From: Pilatotrama ljubarskyi
Taxonomy: Eukaryota; Basidiomycota; Agaricomycetes; Polyporales; Polyporaceae
Reading direction: 5' to 3'
Assembly: GCA_022385805.1 (NCBI GenBank)
Contig: MU277714.1
Span: forward strand, 151,869 to 215,868
DNA length: 64,000 nt
In this document: positions 22,234 through 34,984 of the stretch, piece after piece
Position numbering within the stretch: the stretch's first letter is position 1
Layout of the letters: every line of letters begins with the position of its first letter
Notes under the pieces: generated by a model
Database searches by the model: none
What the model was told of the DNA's origin: nothing
The model's input: the letters and a program-made list of their open reading frames with translations, nothing else
Made by a program: the position numbers and the translations under genes

Positions 22234-25200
22234 CTAAGAGCTAATGACCATCGGAGGCGAACGAGCGACATGTTCATCCGAACCCTTCTCGCGCCCGACG
22301 GCGACATGGGAAACATGCCGAGCGTCACCGTTAGCGGCGTCCACTTTGCCCTCCACGGCCTCCTCGTCCTCCTCCTCGCTGACCGTTCCACCAGCACGGA
22401 TCGTCTTCCTATCGTCCTCGTCCTCCCCAGCCTCGCTCTCGCCTCCCGCCTCCCCCGACCCGCTCTCTGGTCCACCGCCGTCACCAGCCGCACTCGTCTG
22501 ACCAAGCGACGCCTGCGCCTCCGCGTCCGGCGTCTCTGCCACAGGCTTGACAGACGGCTTCTGGTTCGATGGATAGCGGCCGCGCAGGGTCAGAAAGCCC
22601 GTGAGCGGCGCGAGGTCGAGGAACGCCCTGCTCTTGCGTTGCGTCGCCGCCTTCGTTGGCGTTGTCGACCCGCTCGCAGGAGGCGTGTCGCTCGACTCGG
22701 CGCCGTTCTCGGTAGGGGGGAAGCCGCCATCAGGCGTGGGCTTGGCGGCCACGCCTGCTGTAGTGCCTTGTGTCCGCTCGGCGGCGGTAGGAAGCGACGA
22801 CTTGTCTGGGACTGGGGATTGCGATTGAAGGGAAGAGATCGAGACCGAGGACGAAGCGACACGATGACCCCTGCATTTAGACATGAGCATCACAGAAGGG
22901 CCGAGATACGTCGATGTTGGCTTACGGTATACTCTGCTGCTCGTTGTCGGTCAAGGTCAGCAAGAGGTTCTTTAGGTTCGGCAACGTGTGGCGCATATCC
23001 AAAGCGCGCAGGTTGCGTTCCGTCATGAGCTGGGAAGTTCGAAGAATACGTTAGCAGATCGCGCATACTCCCGCCTGGAATATCTCACCATCTCGATGTC
23101 CTTGTTGAGCAGGAAGACGCCGTACTCAAACCGGTACGTATCTACCCCCTTGGAGAACAATGGGAAGCTGGGAGAGGGGAGATCGAATGAGCTTCCTAAT
23201 GACATAGAATGTAGCGTACACCACTCACTTTCTCGGCCCAACCATCGCCGAGATCCCATCCTTGATCGTACTCCTGCTCCCGACGCACGTAACTGGATAC
23301 ACAAGCCTGTGTCCCATATACGCAGCGAGCAGATGGACGACCTGTGCTGAATATCCCAGCGCCGTTGCGACGCTGTCCTCGGTCACCTCCTTGTGCGCTG
23401 GTAGTGATAGCGGCGGGGCGGGATCCGTCGGCGCCACGGGTATAGGTAGAGGCACGTCCAAGATCGTGAAAAGCAGGTCCGGAGGGGAGACCAGCTCTAT
23501 GGGGTATATGAAAGAAACGATAGAAATGAGGTTGCTGCGAATGATGGGCAGTAGGCTGCGCAATGAGGATAGTCGGGTCCTGCACAGAAAGACCCTCAGT
23601 TCCTGGCACCATTAGCGGACGGCATTGGGGCGTACCGTTCCCCTAATATAGTACTCTCCATGCGCGACTCTTCCGCGAGATCTTGCTCGTGCGCCTGACG
23701 CGCTAGTGCGAGTACCTCGCGTCGTCGTCGAAGGTCCTCTCTCCATGCCTCTATATGGTTACGCACTAGGTAGGTGACATTAGTCGAATTCGAGCGATAC
23801 CAGCTGAGATGGATTCACAGTTCTCCGCCTCATGGTCAACCTTCGACCGCTCGTCCTTGAGCTCAGATATCCACGCTTCCCGCTCGGAGACTTCTCGGAG
23901 CTGCAGACAGCGCAGTATCAGTGATGCGTACAGATGCGAGATGGGCCAACATCGTTTCAGTGAACGAATGCCTCAAGCTACAGGCGAATATATAGCATGA
24001 CACTCACGAGTATACTAACTTCGTTGTGAACGACGGTTTTGTCGATCTCACGCACAATGTCGCTCAGAGACTGCTCCGTATCCGCGATGCACGCTTGCAG
24101 GTTGATCAGCCTGCACGGATGTCAGAAGAGGCCATATATTGTGCCGCAATCCACATACTTCAGGATGTCTTGCAAACTGGCTGATTTCACCGCGCGCTTC
24201 CGTCGTATATGACTGCCGTCGAACTCGCTCGCCGATGGACTTGCTGGGATGCTCTCGAAGCTCGCATCCGGCCCCGGTGAGAGCAAGGCGACCTCCCCAA
24301 GATCGCGTACTCTATGGACATCTGCCTCCGGGTCAGAGTTGTATCCAGCATTCGGTGAGGGTGGTCGAGACGGAGAGCTCGAGAGCAGTGACGGTGGAGG
24401 CAGGTAGAGCGTCTCGCCAGTCGACAGGGTGATGAGCAGCGTATTAGAGGGTAAGTGGCCAGGGTGAGCCGCAAGCTAGTGGAGGCCAATTAAATGCATG
24501 GACATCGCGCACAACAATGGATCAGCACACGCACTTCTTCAGTCAGAGGGAGAAGTCGATTGAGGTCGACGTCCCAAGACTCCAAAACTTTCCACTCCGA
24601 CCTGCCTCCCTCGACACCAGGCTGCCACTCCTTCCCCTTGCCCTTCGCATCGCCCGTCTTCCCGTTCGCCTGACGTGCGCTGTCCTGAGAGTCTCCTTCC
24701 CCGGTGCGCCCCCATACCTCGACTCGCATTCTCGATGTGCTCAAATCAGTCCCAGGAGCAAATTCGTACTTGCTCAGTTGGAAGCCCGGATTAGTCGAGG
24801 GCCAGTGAACGGGTGAAATGTAGTCAGGAACGGGCAGAATGTCTTCAGACGTCTTAGACGGGCCGGCCACAGCCTTTGGGGAGGAATCACCAGGGGATTG
24901 TGGTGTAGATCGGGCCGAGGACGAAGTTAGAGACGACGTAGGAGAGCGTGGTTTCTGCGGCGAAGGAGACGAAGGCGACTTGATACCCCTACCGTTTGTC
25001 GTTGAAGATATCGAAGAGGACTTGCCATGACCTGGGACAGAATTCTTCAATGAAGAGGCTGAGGCCGACGGCGTATGTCGCGCGAGAGACGTAGGCTTCG
25101 AAGGTTTACTGGAAGAGCCTATCGTTCCACGTCTAGGCGTGGTCTTGGACACCAGGGCCGCCTTCGGGGAGGGAGGGTTGGTATGATCTCTCGAAAGCCG

Positions 25201-25987
25201 AGAGGGAGTGGGCGGGCGGGACTGAGAGCGTTCCCTTGTGCTCATTGGTGTGCTCGGCGGAGTACCATCCTGCTTGCCTTCATCCGGAAGCAAGCTGATG
25301 GTAACAAACGTCTCTACCAAGCGCGACTGCAGGATCTTCTCCAGACTCTTCTGCGAGGTGTCCCCAAATAAGTGAGGGAAGATAGCGGAAGTCGAACTGC
25401 TGAGGTCTCCGGACAGCTTGGACGAAGACGCAGGTGGATGCGAGTGAGAGGATGCATGTGAGAGCGTACGAGGACGATGTGTCGGTCGAATCGTAGACCC
25501 ACCTCCCAGATTCGACGGTCTTCGACCCAGCTTCGGGCTCGAAGACGACCCCGCAGATGTGGAAAGAGGGATGCTCGCACGAGAAGACGTGCGTCGTTTC
25601 AGAGTCGTCTCTCCAGACTTGTCCACACTCCCGTGGCTGCTTTGGTCGTCTGCCCGTGCAGTCGAAAATGTAGAGCTTGCAGTAGAGAATCTCCTTCCGC
25701 GTTTCCGGCCAACCGTGACGTCGAGGTCGTCAGCCAGATGACCGTACGGGGTGAACTGAGATTGCTCCGAGGGTTGACTCAATGCCGATGCCAGCGCATC
25801 TCGAGCAGGGAACGGTGTGAGATTTCGGATTTGTATTGAGGTGATATGGCGAACGCGCCGCTGTGTCCCGAGCTCAACATTGAGCCGTTTCGATATGGAC
25901 TAGCCAGGAGATACTCACGGGGAGGACGGAGGGATGCACGGGCTCATTCACGGCGCTGCTCCACGAGAGCGTGGTCGACAGTGGCAT
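22234..25987 (-). CDS. UVRAG/Vps38-like subunit of class III PI3-kinase complex II
   Basis: Partner of Vps34-Vps15-Beclin/Atg6 in endosomal sorting and late autophagy. Exon 1 (25919-25987) encodes MPLSTTLSWSSAVNEP; exon 2 starts at 25872 and continues RRVRHITSIQIRNLTPFP, the start of a C2-like region. A Ser/Pro-rich spacer of roughly 280 residues interrupts it before the strand FQLSKYEFAPGTD, MRVEVWGR and WKVLESWDVDLNRLLPL. A coiled-coil follows over several exons (LINLQACIADTEQSLSDIVR). The conserved BARA2-like C-terminal domain contains FIYPIELVSPPDLLFTILD, ALGYSAQVVHLLAAYMG, ITCVGSRSTIKDGIS and FSKGVDTYRFEYGVFLLNKD, then RNLRALDMRHTLPNLKNLL. A disordered tail carries RAFLDLAPLTGFLTLRGRYP. 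The order C2, coiled coil, C-terminal domain is that of UVRAG. Fungal Atg14 is the closest alternative, but this C-terminal domain favours UVRAG. Confidence 0.88.
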
Positions 25988-26347
25988 ATCAGCACGCTCT
26001 CGACTACTGGCCAGACTCTATCGCGAGAGAGGTTTCTTCAGAGAATCAGGCGGAAGTACTGAATAGTACGGCGTGGCATATGGTAAGCGTCTATGAGAGG
26101 TGAAGCAGCACGCTCTCAAGCAAGCCCAGTCAGCCCAGTTCAGAGATGAGAATGAAGTCGTCGTCGCCGTCGCCGTCGATGAAGAGAGGCGTCCAGACGG
26201 TGGAGGGAAGTGCAACAGTGTGGCATGCGGAGGCAGAGCTTGACGCGCGCGCGAAGCCTCGAGCGGTTGGCCGCGCTCGCGCTCGCGAGTAGCCACAACT
26301 CCGCCTTCCTCCCCCCATTTCCTCTCATTCGTCAATTCCACTCCGAG
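25988..26347. promoter_or_regulatory. Divergent promoter region UVRAG / unknown acidic protein
   Basis: 360 bp between head-to-head start codons. It contains a short (GTCGCC)n-like run near 26157-26180. No TATA box recognised. Confidence 0.4.
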
Positions 26348-27947
26348 ATGCCACCAAAGCCCCGTCCAGTTCGCAAGTCGTCGTCGACAACGTCGAAGGA
26401 TGCTGGTGGCATGCCAGCAGCGAAAGATGCCCCTGCGCCGAGCACGTCTATGCCGCCGCCGCCGGATCCGGTACCCCCTCTCGGCATTCTGGAGGGCGAG
26501 ATCACTGCATTATCCTCGTGCCTTCAAGTGAGCGCGTGTACGACGAGGGTGGGCTTCCAACAATATTGACCTGTGCGATAGAATGCTGTGGTCAAGACGG
26601 GCCAGATATATGGCTTCTATGCCGACGTAAAAAGACTGTAGGATATATCCCTCTTAGCCACAAGGCATGGCTAAAGCTACAGTAGAGGGATTCAGAAATA
26701 CGCGCCCCATCCCCCGCGCACTCTGACTGCGTCTTTGGGTCGGGAGGTAGAAAAGTACGATCAGTTGTGCGACGCGATGGAATCCCATCTGGTAAGTCTC
26801 AACCACGCCCCCGCAGATGAATGCGCTCAGCCCACGAAAGTATCGCGCTATCGCAGTGCTGCAGCGCGACCTTGCGCGCGAAGAACAGCGTTTGAAAGCT
26901 GAGGAAGACGCCGCCGCCGCCGCTCCCAAACTCCCTTCGCCGACCACAAGCACGGTCCCGACGACCACACCACCCGCGTCACCGAGCCAATCTCAGACCG
27001 AGACGCTGCCCGACGGCTCTCAGCGTCCAAAGCCTCCGATACCTACGCCCGCTCGTCGCCAGTCCACCATATCCCTGTCTTCCCTGCAACGCCCCGCATT
27101 CCCGCACAAACTCGACCTCTCCGCGTCCGCACTCCGTCTTCAGCCTGAAGAGATGATGCCGAACGGGCTCTCATCCCCAGTAACACTCGCGCCGCGTTCC
27201 GCTCGGACGTCCCTCCCCCCAGAATTAGTCATGGCAGCATTCGGCGAGGCAGCGAACAGGCCCGTCGACATCGACCTGACCGTCGATGCAGATATGGACA
27301 TGGCCGGGCCCAGCGGCTCCGGGAGTCAACCGCAGAACATGGCGCAGCCCGCGGACCCTTCTCTTGGCAGCTCCGCAGACAAGCCCATCGAGCTCGACCT
27401 TGATATCGACATGGAGTTCTTTGGCGACGGATCGGGTAACGGATCGGGCGACTCGAACCAGAACATGTTCGATACTCAGGGAATGGCCTCCGCGGCTGCG
27501 CAAGATCACCAGGATATCAAGCCCAAGGCGGAGGACAACATGGATATAGATATTCTCAAGGCGCTGCAATCTGTCGAGCCCTCCGCCAGCAGTGAAGCCA
27601 TCTTCGCTTCTCTGGGTGGGGCGAATGCCTCAAGTAACAACATGCCTACGCCGAGTGCGTCGTCGGGCACCATCTCCGACTCTCAGAAGGCTCCTGCCTC
27701 TGCTCCGTCTCCAGGCTCCTTCCTCACCGGTTTCGGCGCTGTGCCTCAAGCTGGAGACACCTCTGGGACCGCTTCCACTATGGCTTCTACTCAGGACAAC
27801 CAGCTCGACTCCCAGAACTTCGACCTCAATGCTAGTTTCTTCGGCGAGCATGCGGGTGGCTCAGAGATGGACATGATGGGCATGGACATCTTCAACATGG
27901 GAGTCAACACTGACTTCGGCACGAACACCGGTGGTGGAACTTCTTGA
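26348..27947 (+). CDS. Uncharacterised protein with conserved N-terminal helical region and long acidic Ser/Pro-rich tail
   Basis: I do not recognise a named family. Four exons (26348-26527, 26582-26637, 26683-26791, 26841-27947) sum to 1452 nt, 483 aa, with phases that fit. A Lys/Pro/Ser head precedes a compact region that looks conserved: GILEGEITALSSCLQNAVVK, GQIYGFYADVKR, then PPRTLTASLGREVEKYDQLC, AMESHL and IAVLQRDLAREEQRL, likely helical or coiled. The remainder is disordered, with acidic clusters (PVDIDLTVDADMDM, PIELDLDIDMEFFG, MDIDILKALQS) and many Ser, Gly, Met and Asn. A helical head with an acidic tail is reminiscent of transcription co-regulators such as Mediator tail subunits, but that is inference only. 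The third intron could alternatively end at other AG sites; I chose the one that keeps frame and a 49-nt length. Confidence 0.75.
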
Positions 27948-28169
27948 ACATCGCCGTCTCACCTTCGGGCTTAGTTCGCCAGTTCACACTGCTGTGACAC
28001 CGGCCATTCATACTACAGAGCAGGGTAGACATCGCATTCTGTACGATATGTGACAACATGGCGCCCCCTCGAGGACATTACGAGCACAACAACTATACAA
28101 CCATTAACAGGAGATGAGATAGCAAACACCAGGCTTTCGGCTCAAGAACTCGCAGTCGCTCGGATCCCT

Positions 28170-31100
28170 TCACGCACGGCCGCCCTTCTTCTTCTTGTTC
28201 ACCACCTTGAAGCCCCACTCCGACTGCGCCGGCTTCGGCTGCGCCTTCACGACGTCCGCTATCGATAGGGGCTTGGCGGAAGAGGACCCTGCGTTCGCGC
28301 CCTTCGGCCTTGAGGTCGCGTCCGCCTTGCGCTTGCTGACGAACTCCGCAGCAAAGCGGCGGCCGTCCAGGGTCGTGCTGCTTGCGTATATGAGGTCCGA
28401 GATGATCTCCATTGTCGTCTGGTCAGGGTCCAGCGGGAAGGAAAGGAGCATGGATGTGATCTCCTCGACTACGCATGTTTCTTGTTAGTAAGAGCTCAAG
28501 CGAGAAAGTGCTATTCTACTCACGATTGACAGAGCTGTTGAGGCCCTTGAGAGAGTCGCCCAACCACTTCAGGAACTCCAATGACGGTCCGGGCGCAACA
28601 GCACTCTCCTCCTTCGACGCTGTAGACTTGAGAGCAACAGCGGCTGGGCGGGGAGTCACCGTTGCGGTGGGACGGGCAGCGGGGGCAGGAGAAGCCGCTG
28701 CAACTGTTGGGACTGATTTGGTCGAAGCAGCCGGTGCAACTGCAGGACGAGCGGCAGCAATCGTCGCAGCGGACGCCTTTCCACCAGCTCCCACAGTTGT
28801 CCATGCACCTCCAGTCTGTTGAGCAGGACTGACAGGCTGGCACAAGGGTCAGATAGACGCCCAAATACCGGACTTGCCTAAACATACCTTCGTCGTGGTC
28901 TCCGCATATCCTCTCCGAGCCGCCGTCGCCATTGTTTCCTTCTCCTTCGCCGCAGCGAGCTTCTTGCGCCGCTCCTCCTCTTCTTGAATCTCCTTCATGG
29001 TCTTCTTCGCCACAGGCGCCTTGGTGGCATTCGTCCAAACCGGCGTCGCAGGTGTCGGCGAAGTCGCCGCGAACGGTGAGGCAGCAGGCGTCTCCTTCAC
29101 ACCATTGTTCGCACGGGCTGCTGCTCCGGCCTGCGATGTAGAGAGGCCCCACGAAGCGGTGAACGGCTGGAACTCTTCAGCCTGAGCACTCGCGGCAGCC
29201 CGCGCCGCGCGCTCACGCTCGCGCTCAGCAGCCTTGCGCGCTTCCGCCTTCTTGGCCTCTGCTTCCTGGATCTCGCGGAGGTTCAGAGTGCCACCAGGGG
29301 TCCTGGCCTTCTTCTCGTCGTCGACAGCCCAGGGCGCGACCTTCGGCTCAGTCGCGGGAGCGGGAGCAGGAGCGGGCGATGGAGGCTTCGGGGCAGGAGC
29401 AGGAGTAACCTTCGGTGCAGCTTGAGCGGCTTGAGCACCCGACCTTCGTCTGGTCTTTTGCGGAGCAGCTGGCTCTGGGGGAGAGGTCGCAGCCGGAGCA
29501 GCAACAGGAGGAGTAGTAGCTTGCGCCTGAGGTTCCTCTGTTGGGACAGCAGGAGCTTCGGACTGCGCGGGCGGAGGCGTAGCTTGTGTCGACTGCTGCT
29601 GCTGCTGTATTTCCGCTTGCCGTTGCTGGGCATCATGCTGACCTAGGTTCGCGACAGTGAGGTTGTTTGACGAGGAGGTTCTCCATGGGTCGTGATTGAC
29701 GGGCTGAGCCGGCGTCTGCCAGGGGGACTGGTCGGTAGGCAGACCACTCTGGACGGTTCGTCCAAAGGACGGCGAATGCACGAGCGGCTGGGCGACGAAC
29801 GTGTTGCTCGAGGTGGGATGGTTGGCATCGAACGGCCCTGGTCGGCGGAAAGGAGCACCTTCTCCAGCTAGCCAAGGTGATTGAGAGTTGGTGAAGCCCG
29901 GGCTCTGAACGAACGGCTGCTGCAGCTGATGGGAGAACGGCAGGGAAGAGATAGACTGGCGGTCGGAAATGGGAGTCATGGAATGCAAGGAGCGGTTGTC
30001 CTGCCCAGCAAAGTGCGAGAGCGGAGTTTGAGAGAACGCTTGAGCGTTCGAAATGAAGGGAGAGGAGCCGTTCGAAAACGAACCACCGTGCATATCGTCC
30101 ACAGGCTTGCCAAAGGCGTCGCGGTTGAGCACCCTTGAGGGAGTGCCCTGATTGGAGTGTATCCCGCCAATCGGTCCAAGATCCGTACCATTCGGCGCTG
30201 CCTGACCAGCCTGTCCATTCAATGCACTTGGATCCGGTATGGACCTAGCCCCGAAGGGACTGGAGACCACATCGTTGAAGACAGAAGGGTTGTCGCCCCC
30301 TGTAGAAGAAGTTGTGAGGAATGACTGATGATTGAGGCGGCATGATGAACGAACCACCGAATCCGATCCCATCTACACCCGGAGTTCGCCCCGCACTAAG
30401 ACCACCAAATCCTCGGTTACCAAACATCGGGTCCATAGACTCGTTCAGGGTCGCCCGTCGCTGTCCAGGTCCACTAGCGAAAGGCATACGCGACTCCGTT
30501 CCCTGGCTGAAGCCAATCTGACCGCCGAGACGATTGTCCAAGAGAGAAGGATCAGGAGAACCATTGACAAATCGTCCGCCGAAAGAAGACGAGGGTGACT
30601 CCGGAACAGTAGTACCATTTGTCAAGTAGGAGTCCAGAGTCGAGCTGCGCAGAGTCCGAGTAGGCACAGGCTGATACGGAGAGTGCTGGTTCCTATCCGG
30701 CGTTCCGCTGTCGACGACAGTGTCTAGCCGAGGGTTTAAGCCAGGCGGCGTGGGAGCGTGCACCAAAGGCGTCAGGAAGAGAGGCTGATCTCCGGCTCGA
30801 CGCTTGAGCACTCCGACAGGAGTCCACTCCGTGTCGAGATGTGTTCGCTTCATGAGAAGATCAGACGTAAAATAGCCCTCGTTGTACCAGCGCTGCATAA
30901 GATCCGCTGGGAAGGGCCCTGGAGGTTGTATCCGTGAGGCACGGTGTCCAAGAAAAGCTCCGCAAAACCATACCTTGGACATTGCCTTGAGGATCTAGAT
31001 AGGACCATTCCACACTAGACAGGTCTCCCAGACCGGGTGGCTTGTTAGGATTACCGGCAGCTGATGGCTGGTTGTCTCCTTGACCGTTGATAGACAGCTG

Positions 31101-32115
31101 CTCCAACTGCCCGTTCACCTGGTTCACCGAGGTAGCATTCGGATTGCTACTGCCGTTCGGATGCTTGGCCTCGGACGATGTGCCTCCGCCAGGCCCGCCG
31201 GTCTTTCCTTCCTGAGCATGAAGCTCATCCTCTTCCTTCAAATCAGGACCTTTGGTATCGCCTTCGCCCTCTTTGTCTCCTTTGTTCAGTGAGTTGCCAG
31301 ACTTGTCCGCGTTGCGCCTCCGAGCTGACCATGTCTCGCTGAGCACGCCGTCAAACCCAGGGGTGAGGCCAACGCGGACCCTGGGCGAGGGGAGAGCGCC
31401 GTCGCGAGGAGATGCAAGTCCACCTTGCATGTTGGATAGCGACAACTTACGAGGGATGGTCAATGGCGCTTGGTCTTCCACAACAGTCTCGTCGTCAGCA
31501 GACATTCAAATGCGAGGGTATACTGCGTTGACTTTACCTGTGCTGTCTCTGCGCCTGCCCATGAAGCTCCCAATCCGCTCGCGCATAGGACTGCCTGTAC
31601 CCGACGAGGCATGAGCCAACTTCGGACGCTCCCCGAGCCCAGTAGTATTGAGGGGCGATAAGAAATCCGTCGACTGGCGTCGACGCACTTCCGAGTTGAG
31701 AGGGCCGGCGAAGAGCTACAGAGGAAAGACGTGCTTTTTTAGCACGACACTCGCCCGACGCAACCTGAACGGCAATTTTCACCTTCTTCTCGGCCTCGCT
31801 CATCTCCTTCAGGCCGACAGGCTCGTATCCTATCTCGCGCACGATGCCCTCCCACCGCTCGACTTCGAGTCCCAGGCCACCCCTTCCCCCTCCTTCCTTG
31901 TAGATCCGAAGCATCTCTTCCTTAGAATAGCGGAACGGGTGAGCATCATCGCGCCCCTCAGGTGGGGGGTGCGTCGCGGGGGTCACCAGAGCAGAGTATG
32001 TAGAGCCTCCAGGCGGAGCCGGAGACGCAGTCAGAGGAGGCGAGGGTGCAGGCCGAGCTGAGCCCTGTTTGGTGCGCATCCACTCGGGGCCAAAGTGCAT
32101 GGTTGTAGCAGTCAT
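28170..32115 (-). CDS. GYF-domain protein (Smy2/Syh1/GIGYF-like)
   Basis: GYF domains bind Pro-rich ligands; the yeast Smy2/Syh1 and animal GIGYF proteins act in translational repression and mRNA surveillance. ATG at 32115 (MTATTMHFGPEWMRTKQG). Exon 1 ends near KKVKIAVQ and splices to LFAGPLNSEVRRRQSTDFLS. The GYF domain is split by an intron near 30973: VEWSYLDPQGNVQ then GPFPADLMQRWYNEGYFTSD and LMKRTHLDTEWTPV, matching W-x-Y-x-D and GP-F-M-W-GYF. A long Asn/Pro/Ser-rich region follows, then a Gln/Ala/Pro tract, an Arg/Glu/Ala-rich likely coiled helix (LREIQEAEAKKAEARKAAER), and a conserved C-terminal block: EFLKWLGDSLKGLN, FPLDPDQTTMEIISDLIYAS, GRRFAAEFVSKRKAD. It ends SEWGFKVVNKKKKGGRA, the same kind of basic tail as Smy2/Syh1. 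Gene family firm; function inferred. Confidence 0.9.
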
Positions 32116-32489
32116 TTTGCTCGTAGGTTGTGTCGCAGAGGGTGTCGAGAGTATGAGCTCGCGAGTACCAGGTCGCTGTTTAGTGTGCAGAGGGCGCAGA
32201 CTAACTGACGGAGGGAGTTATGTGAAAAGTCGCAGAGAGCCTATTCACTTCACCTATAACGGCAGGCGTGCTGCGAGGCTCGATCGGCGTGACCTGCCTC
32301 AGGGCCGGTCCGTTGCGCTGCGGCGCTGCCTCGTGCGCGCGCAAAAATCCTCGTTTTCTGCACGTTTTTTGATTTCCTCCCAACTCGGCCTGGACAGAAT
32401 TCATCGTGGCGGTCACTTCCGTGCACGTCTACCCAATATATAGCGCGATACAGTACGTCTACTTTTACAACTGCACACGGACGCCCACG
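32116..32489. other. Tandem intergenic gap (GYF promoter / transporter 3' end)
   Basis: 374 bp between the GYF start and the upstream transporter stop, both on the minus strand. Nothing specific recognised. Confidence 0.35.
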
Positions 32490-34984
32490 TCAAGAATATA
32501 TCCTCCACTTGCTGACCGGCACAGCTGGACAATGCGGGATCAGCATCACGACATTGTCGCAAGAGATTATCAGACCAACCCTGTAGCTTCCTCGCTGTCG
32601 GTATGAGGAAGAATATCACGGAGAGCACGCCAAAGCCGATACATATGGCGGAGACGATATAGTAGCCGTCTCGCTCCGTGATGCACTCGCCGCCGAGGTT
32701 TGCGCACGCAGCTTTCCCATGTTCTGACACACATTCGTGGGCTGCAATTGTTCATGAGCTCATGCCGGTGCCGTATCCAGTTCAATCGACTCACCTGGTA
32801 CTGACAAGTCGGCATCCTTGATCTGACAAGTCGCAACGCTGAAGAAGTCGACACCTGACAACAGCCGTCGTTCCAGTCTGAGCGACTCCTCAAACTTATG
32901 AGAAGACAAACCTTTCAGAACGAAGTATCGCGGCCAAGTGCCGCCCAGGTTCGTGAAGGTATTTAGGAGCTGCCGTGGCCGTCAGACTTCAAGTCTATCG
33001 GACTGTATCTTGTACTCACCGTCATATACGTTCCACCCACAACGGGGTCTGAAATCCTAGTATGGAACGCGGAGATCCCACCGAACTGGATCGTCCTGCC
33101 AACACAATAAAGACGTCAGGAAGAGAGGCCAACACCGTGCAGGACCTCCACGCACCCTGCGAACGACTGTGCTATTGTCGCCGTCACCAGCATGACGAAG
33201 AATCCAGTGGTAATAGGCGGCTGCGGGAAGTAGTACACCACAAGCGTGAAGAAGAGAGTGAGCGCCAGCCTGGGCCAGAATGCGTATATCCACGGCCGCA
33301 GGGGTTTGTCGCCTCTGGACCACTTCCCCGCAAGCCAGCCTCCTACGATCTGGAACGGGAAGTCGATCAGGACCGTGATAGCTAGGTCTTCCCTTCCTAG
33401 ACCTTTCTCGACCATCTTGAGCTGCGTCACGGCATCATTCGCTTGCCAGCCTATCTTGGCGAGCAAGTGGACGATGAGCAAGATCTGAACGTCTGCGGGA
33501 CAAACTCAAGAAGTGACATGATGCGTGGAATCGCTGAAACCTACGCCGCAGCTTGCATATCTGCCACATGGTGGCATATACAGCCTTGATGCTGATATCT
33601 TCGGTTGTGGATTCCTTGTCCTATCCCCGCATTAGACTGATTGCCGTGAACAGTGTAGATCGGTGAATCGTACTGACCTCCTTGATGAAAAACAGCCAGA
33701 TGGTGACGGCGAACGACATGAAGGCACAGAAGGACAGATACGTCCCGAGAGTCAATTGAGGAATACCCCATCTCTTGCTGCACAATCCGTCAGTAATACG
33801 CATGGGACAGCCCATTGCGACTTACGCGAAGTCTTCGCTGTTCAAAGCCAGGAATACTGTGTACGACATAAGATAGCCCGTGTTGAGGCCAATAGTTTGA
33901 CATGTTGACGCAAACGCGAGATTATCCTCAGAAAGGAGTGTAAGGGCCCATCCTTGGAACGGCAATGTCAGTCAGTTTGGATGTCATGGGGGGCGAATGA
34001 ACCCACCGTCTACGGCGATGTCTGCGAGGGATCTCAGTACGGTATGTCTCAATCATGAAACGCTCTATGAACAGACCTTGTGTTGCAGAGAAGAACACCA
34101 GTGCAGTGAATGCGGCGCTCAAGGTATACAAGTGCTCTCCCGGCTATAACACTTTCAGCCTGATAGCTTGTGCACCCAAAACGGCGCGGCTCACATTGCT
34201 CATGAGTTCCTCGGAATGATACGATATGGCTAGCATGATCGTTCCAATGATAAGTTGCATTGGTATAATCCACGACTTCCTCCTGCCTATTGAAGGGAAG
34301 AACATGGAGTCTACGATGGGTGACCATAGCAGCTTCAAAGAATACGGATATCCGGCTAGCGAGAATACGGCGATTTCGGAGTAGGAGAGGTGCTCTCGGA
34401 GAATGAATGGCACGGACCCTGCACGCGAATGAGATGCGATCGGGTTGAGTCAAGCTGTGTGCTCACCTAGGGCAAGACCCAGCTAGCTCGGGTGGTTAGG
34501 CGGCTTGACATGTGAACGCAGAATGTACTCACAGGGAATCCTTGAATAAGGTCTGGATGGACATAGCGACTCCGGTCAACGACAGCACTCCGCACTGAAG
34601 GACATGCCACATACAAAGAATGATCAAAAGAACGATAGCCCGTTTGTCCCGCGAGGACATGGGTCGCTTCCCGTCGGCTTGCGAGAGGTAAGCCTGCTCT
34701 TCCTCCAGTGTGAGGTCCGACGCGGCCTGACGACGCTCCTCCTCCCCAAGAAGACTCAACTCAACCTCTTCCGCATGTCCATCGTCGTTCGGCGACCAGG
34801 CTGCTTGCGCGCGCCGCGGTGTCCGTGTAGACAGTGGAGTGCGTGGCAGGATTTCGATGCTCTCTAGAGAGGTAGCGTGCGCCGTGGGATGTGGCATAGG
34901 GTCGGTGTGGGCGTCAGGGATCTTGTCCTTCTGCGCCTGTCGCCGACGTGGTTTACCGTTAGGAGGGAGCGGAGCGGTAGTCAT
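32490..34984 (-). CDS. Acetyl-CoA transporter, AT-1/SLC33A1 family
   Basis: Multi-pass MFS-like carrier that in animals imports acetyl-CoA into the ER/Golgi lumen. ATG chosen at 34984 (MTTAPLPPNGKPRRR); an in-frame ATG at 35053 would add 23 residues lacking conservation. A disordered Pro/Glu-rich cytosolic head of about 110 residues precedes TM1 (IVLLIILCMWHVLQCGVL). Family motifs over many exons: SVPFILREHLSYSEIAVFSL, GYPYSLKLLWSPIVDSMFF, GRRKSWIIPMQLIIGTIML, AATQ-type segment, DNLAFASTCQTIGLNTGY, RWGIPQLTLGTYLSFCAFM, LLAKIGWQANDAVTQLKMVE, GREDLAITVLIDFPFQIVGG and the C-terminal SDPVVGGTYMTLLNT and NLGGTWPRYFVL. The last intron (in the 32520-32590 area) joins TARKLQ to AVPVSKWRIYS and stop. 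Head-to-head with the MFS transporter. Confidence 0.93.

Noticed and set aside
21450..22505. 351-codon minus-strand open frame
   Set aside because: Composition is Arg/Ser/Ala-rich without motifs; it overlaps the true UVRAG last exon in another phase, and long frames are expected in GC-rich DNA.
22198..23028. 276-codon plus-strand open frame
   Set aside because: It is the complement of the UVRAG C-terminal exon and is Arg/Leu/Pro-rich, a shadow frame.
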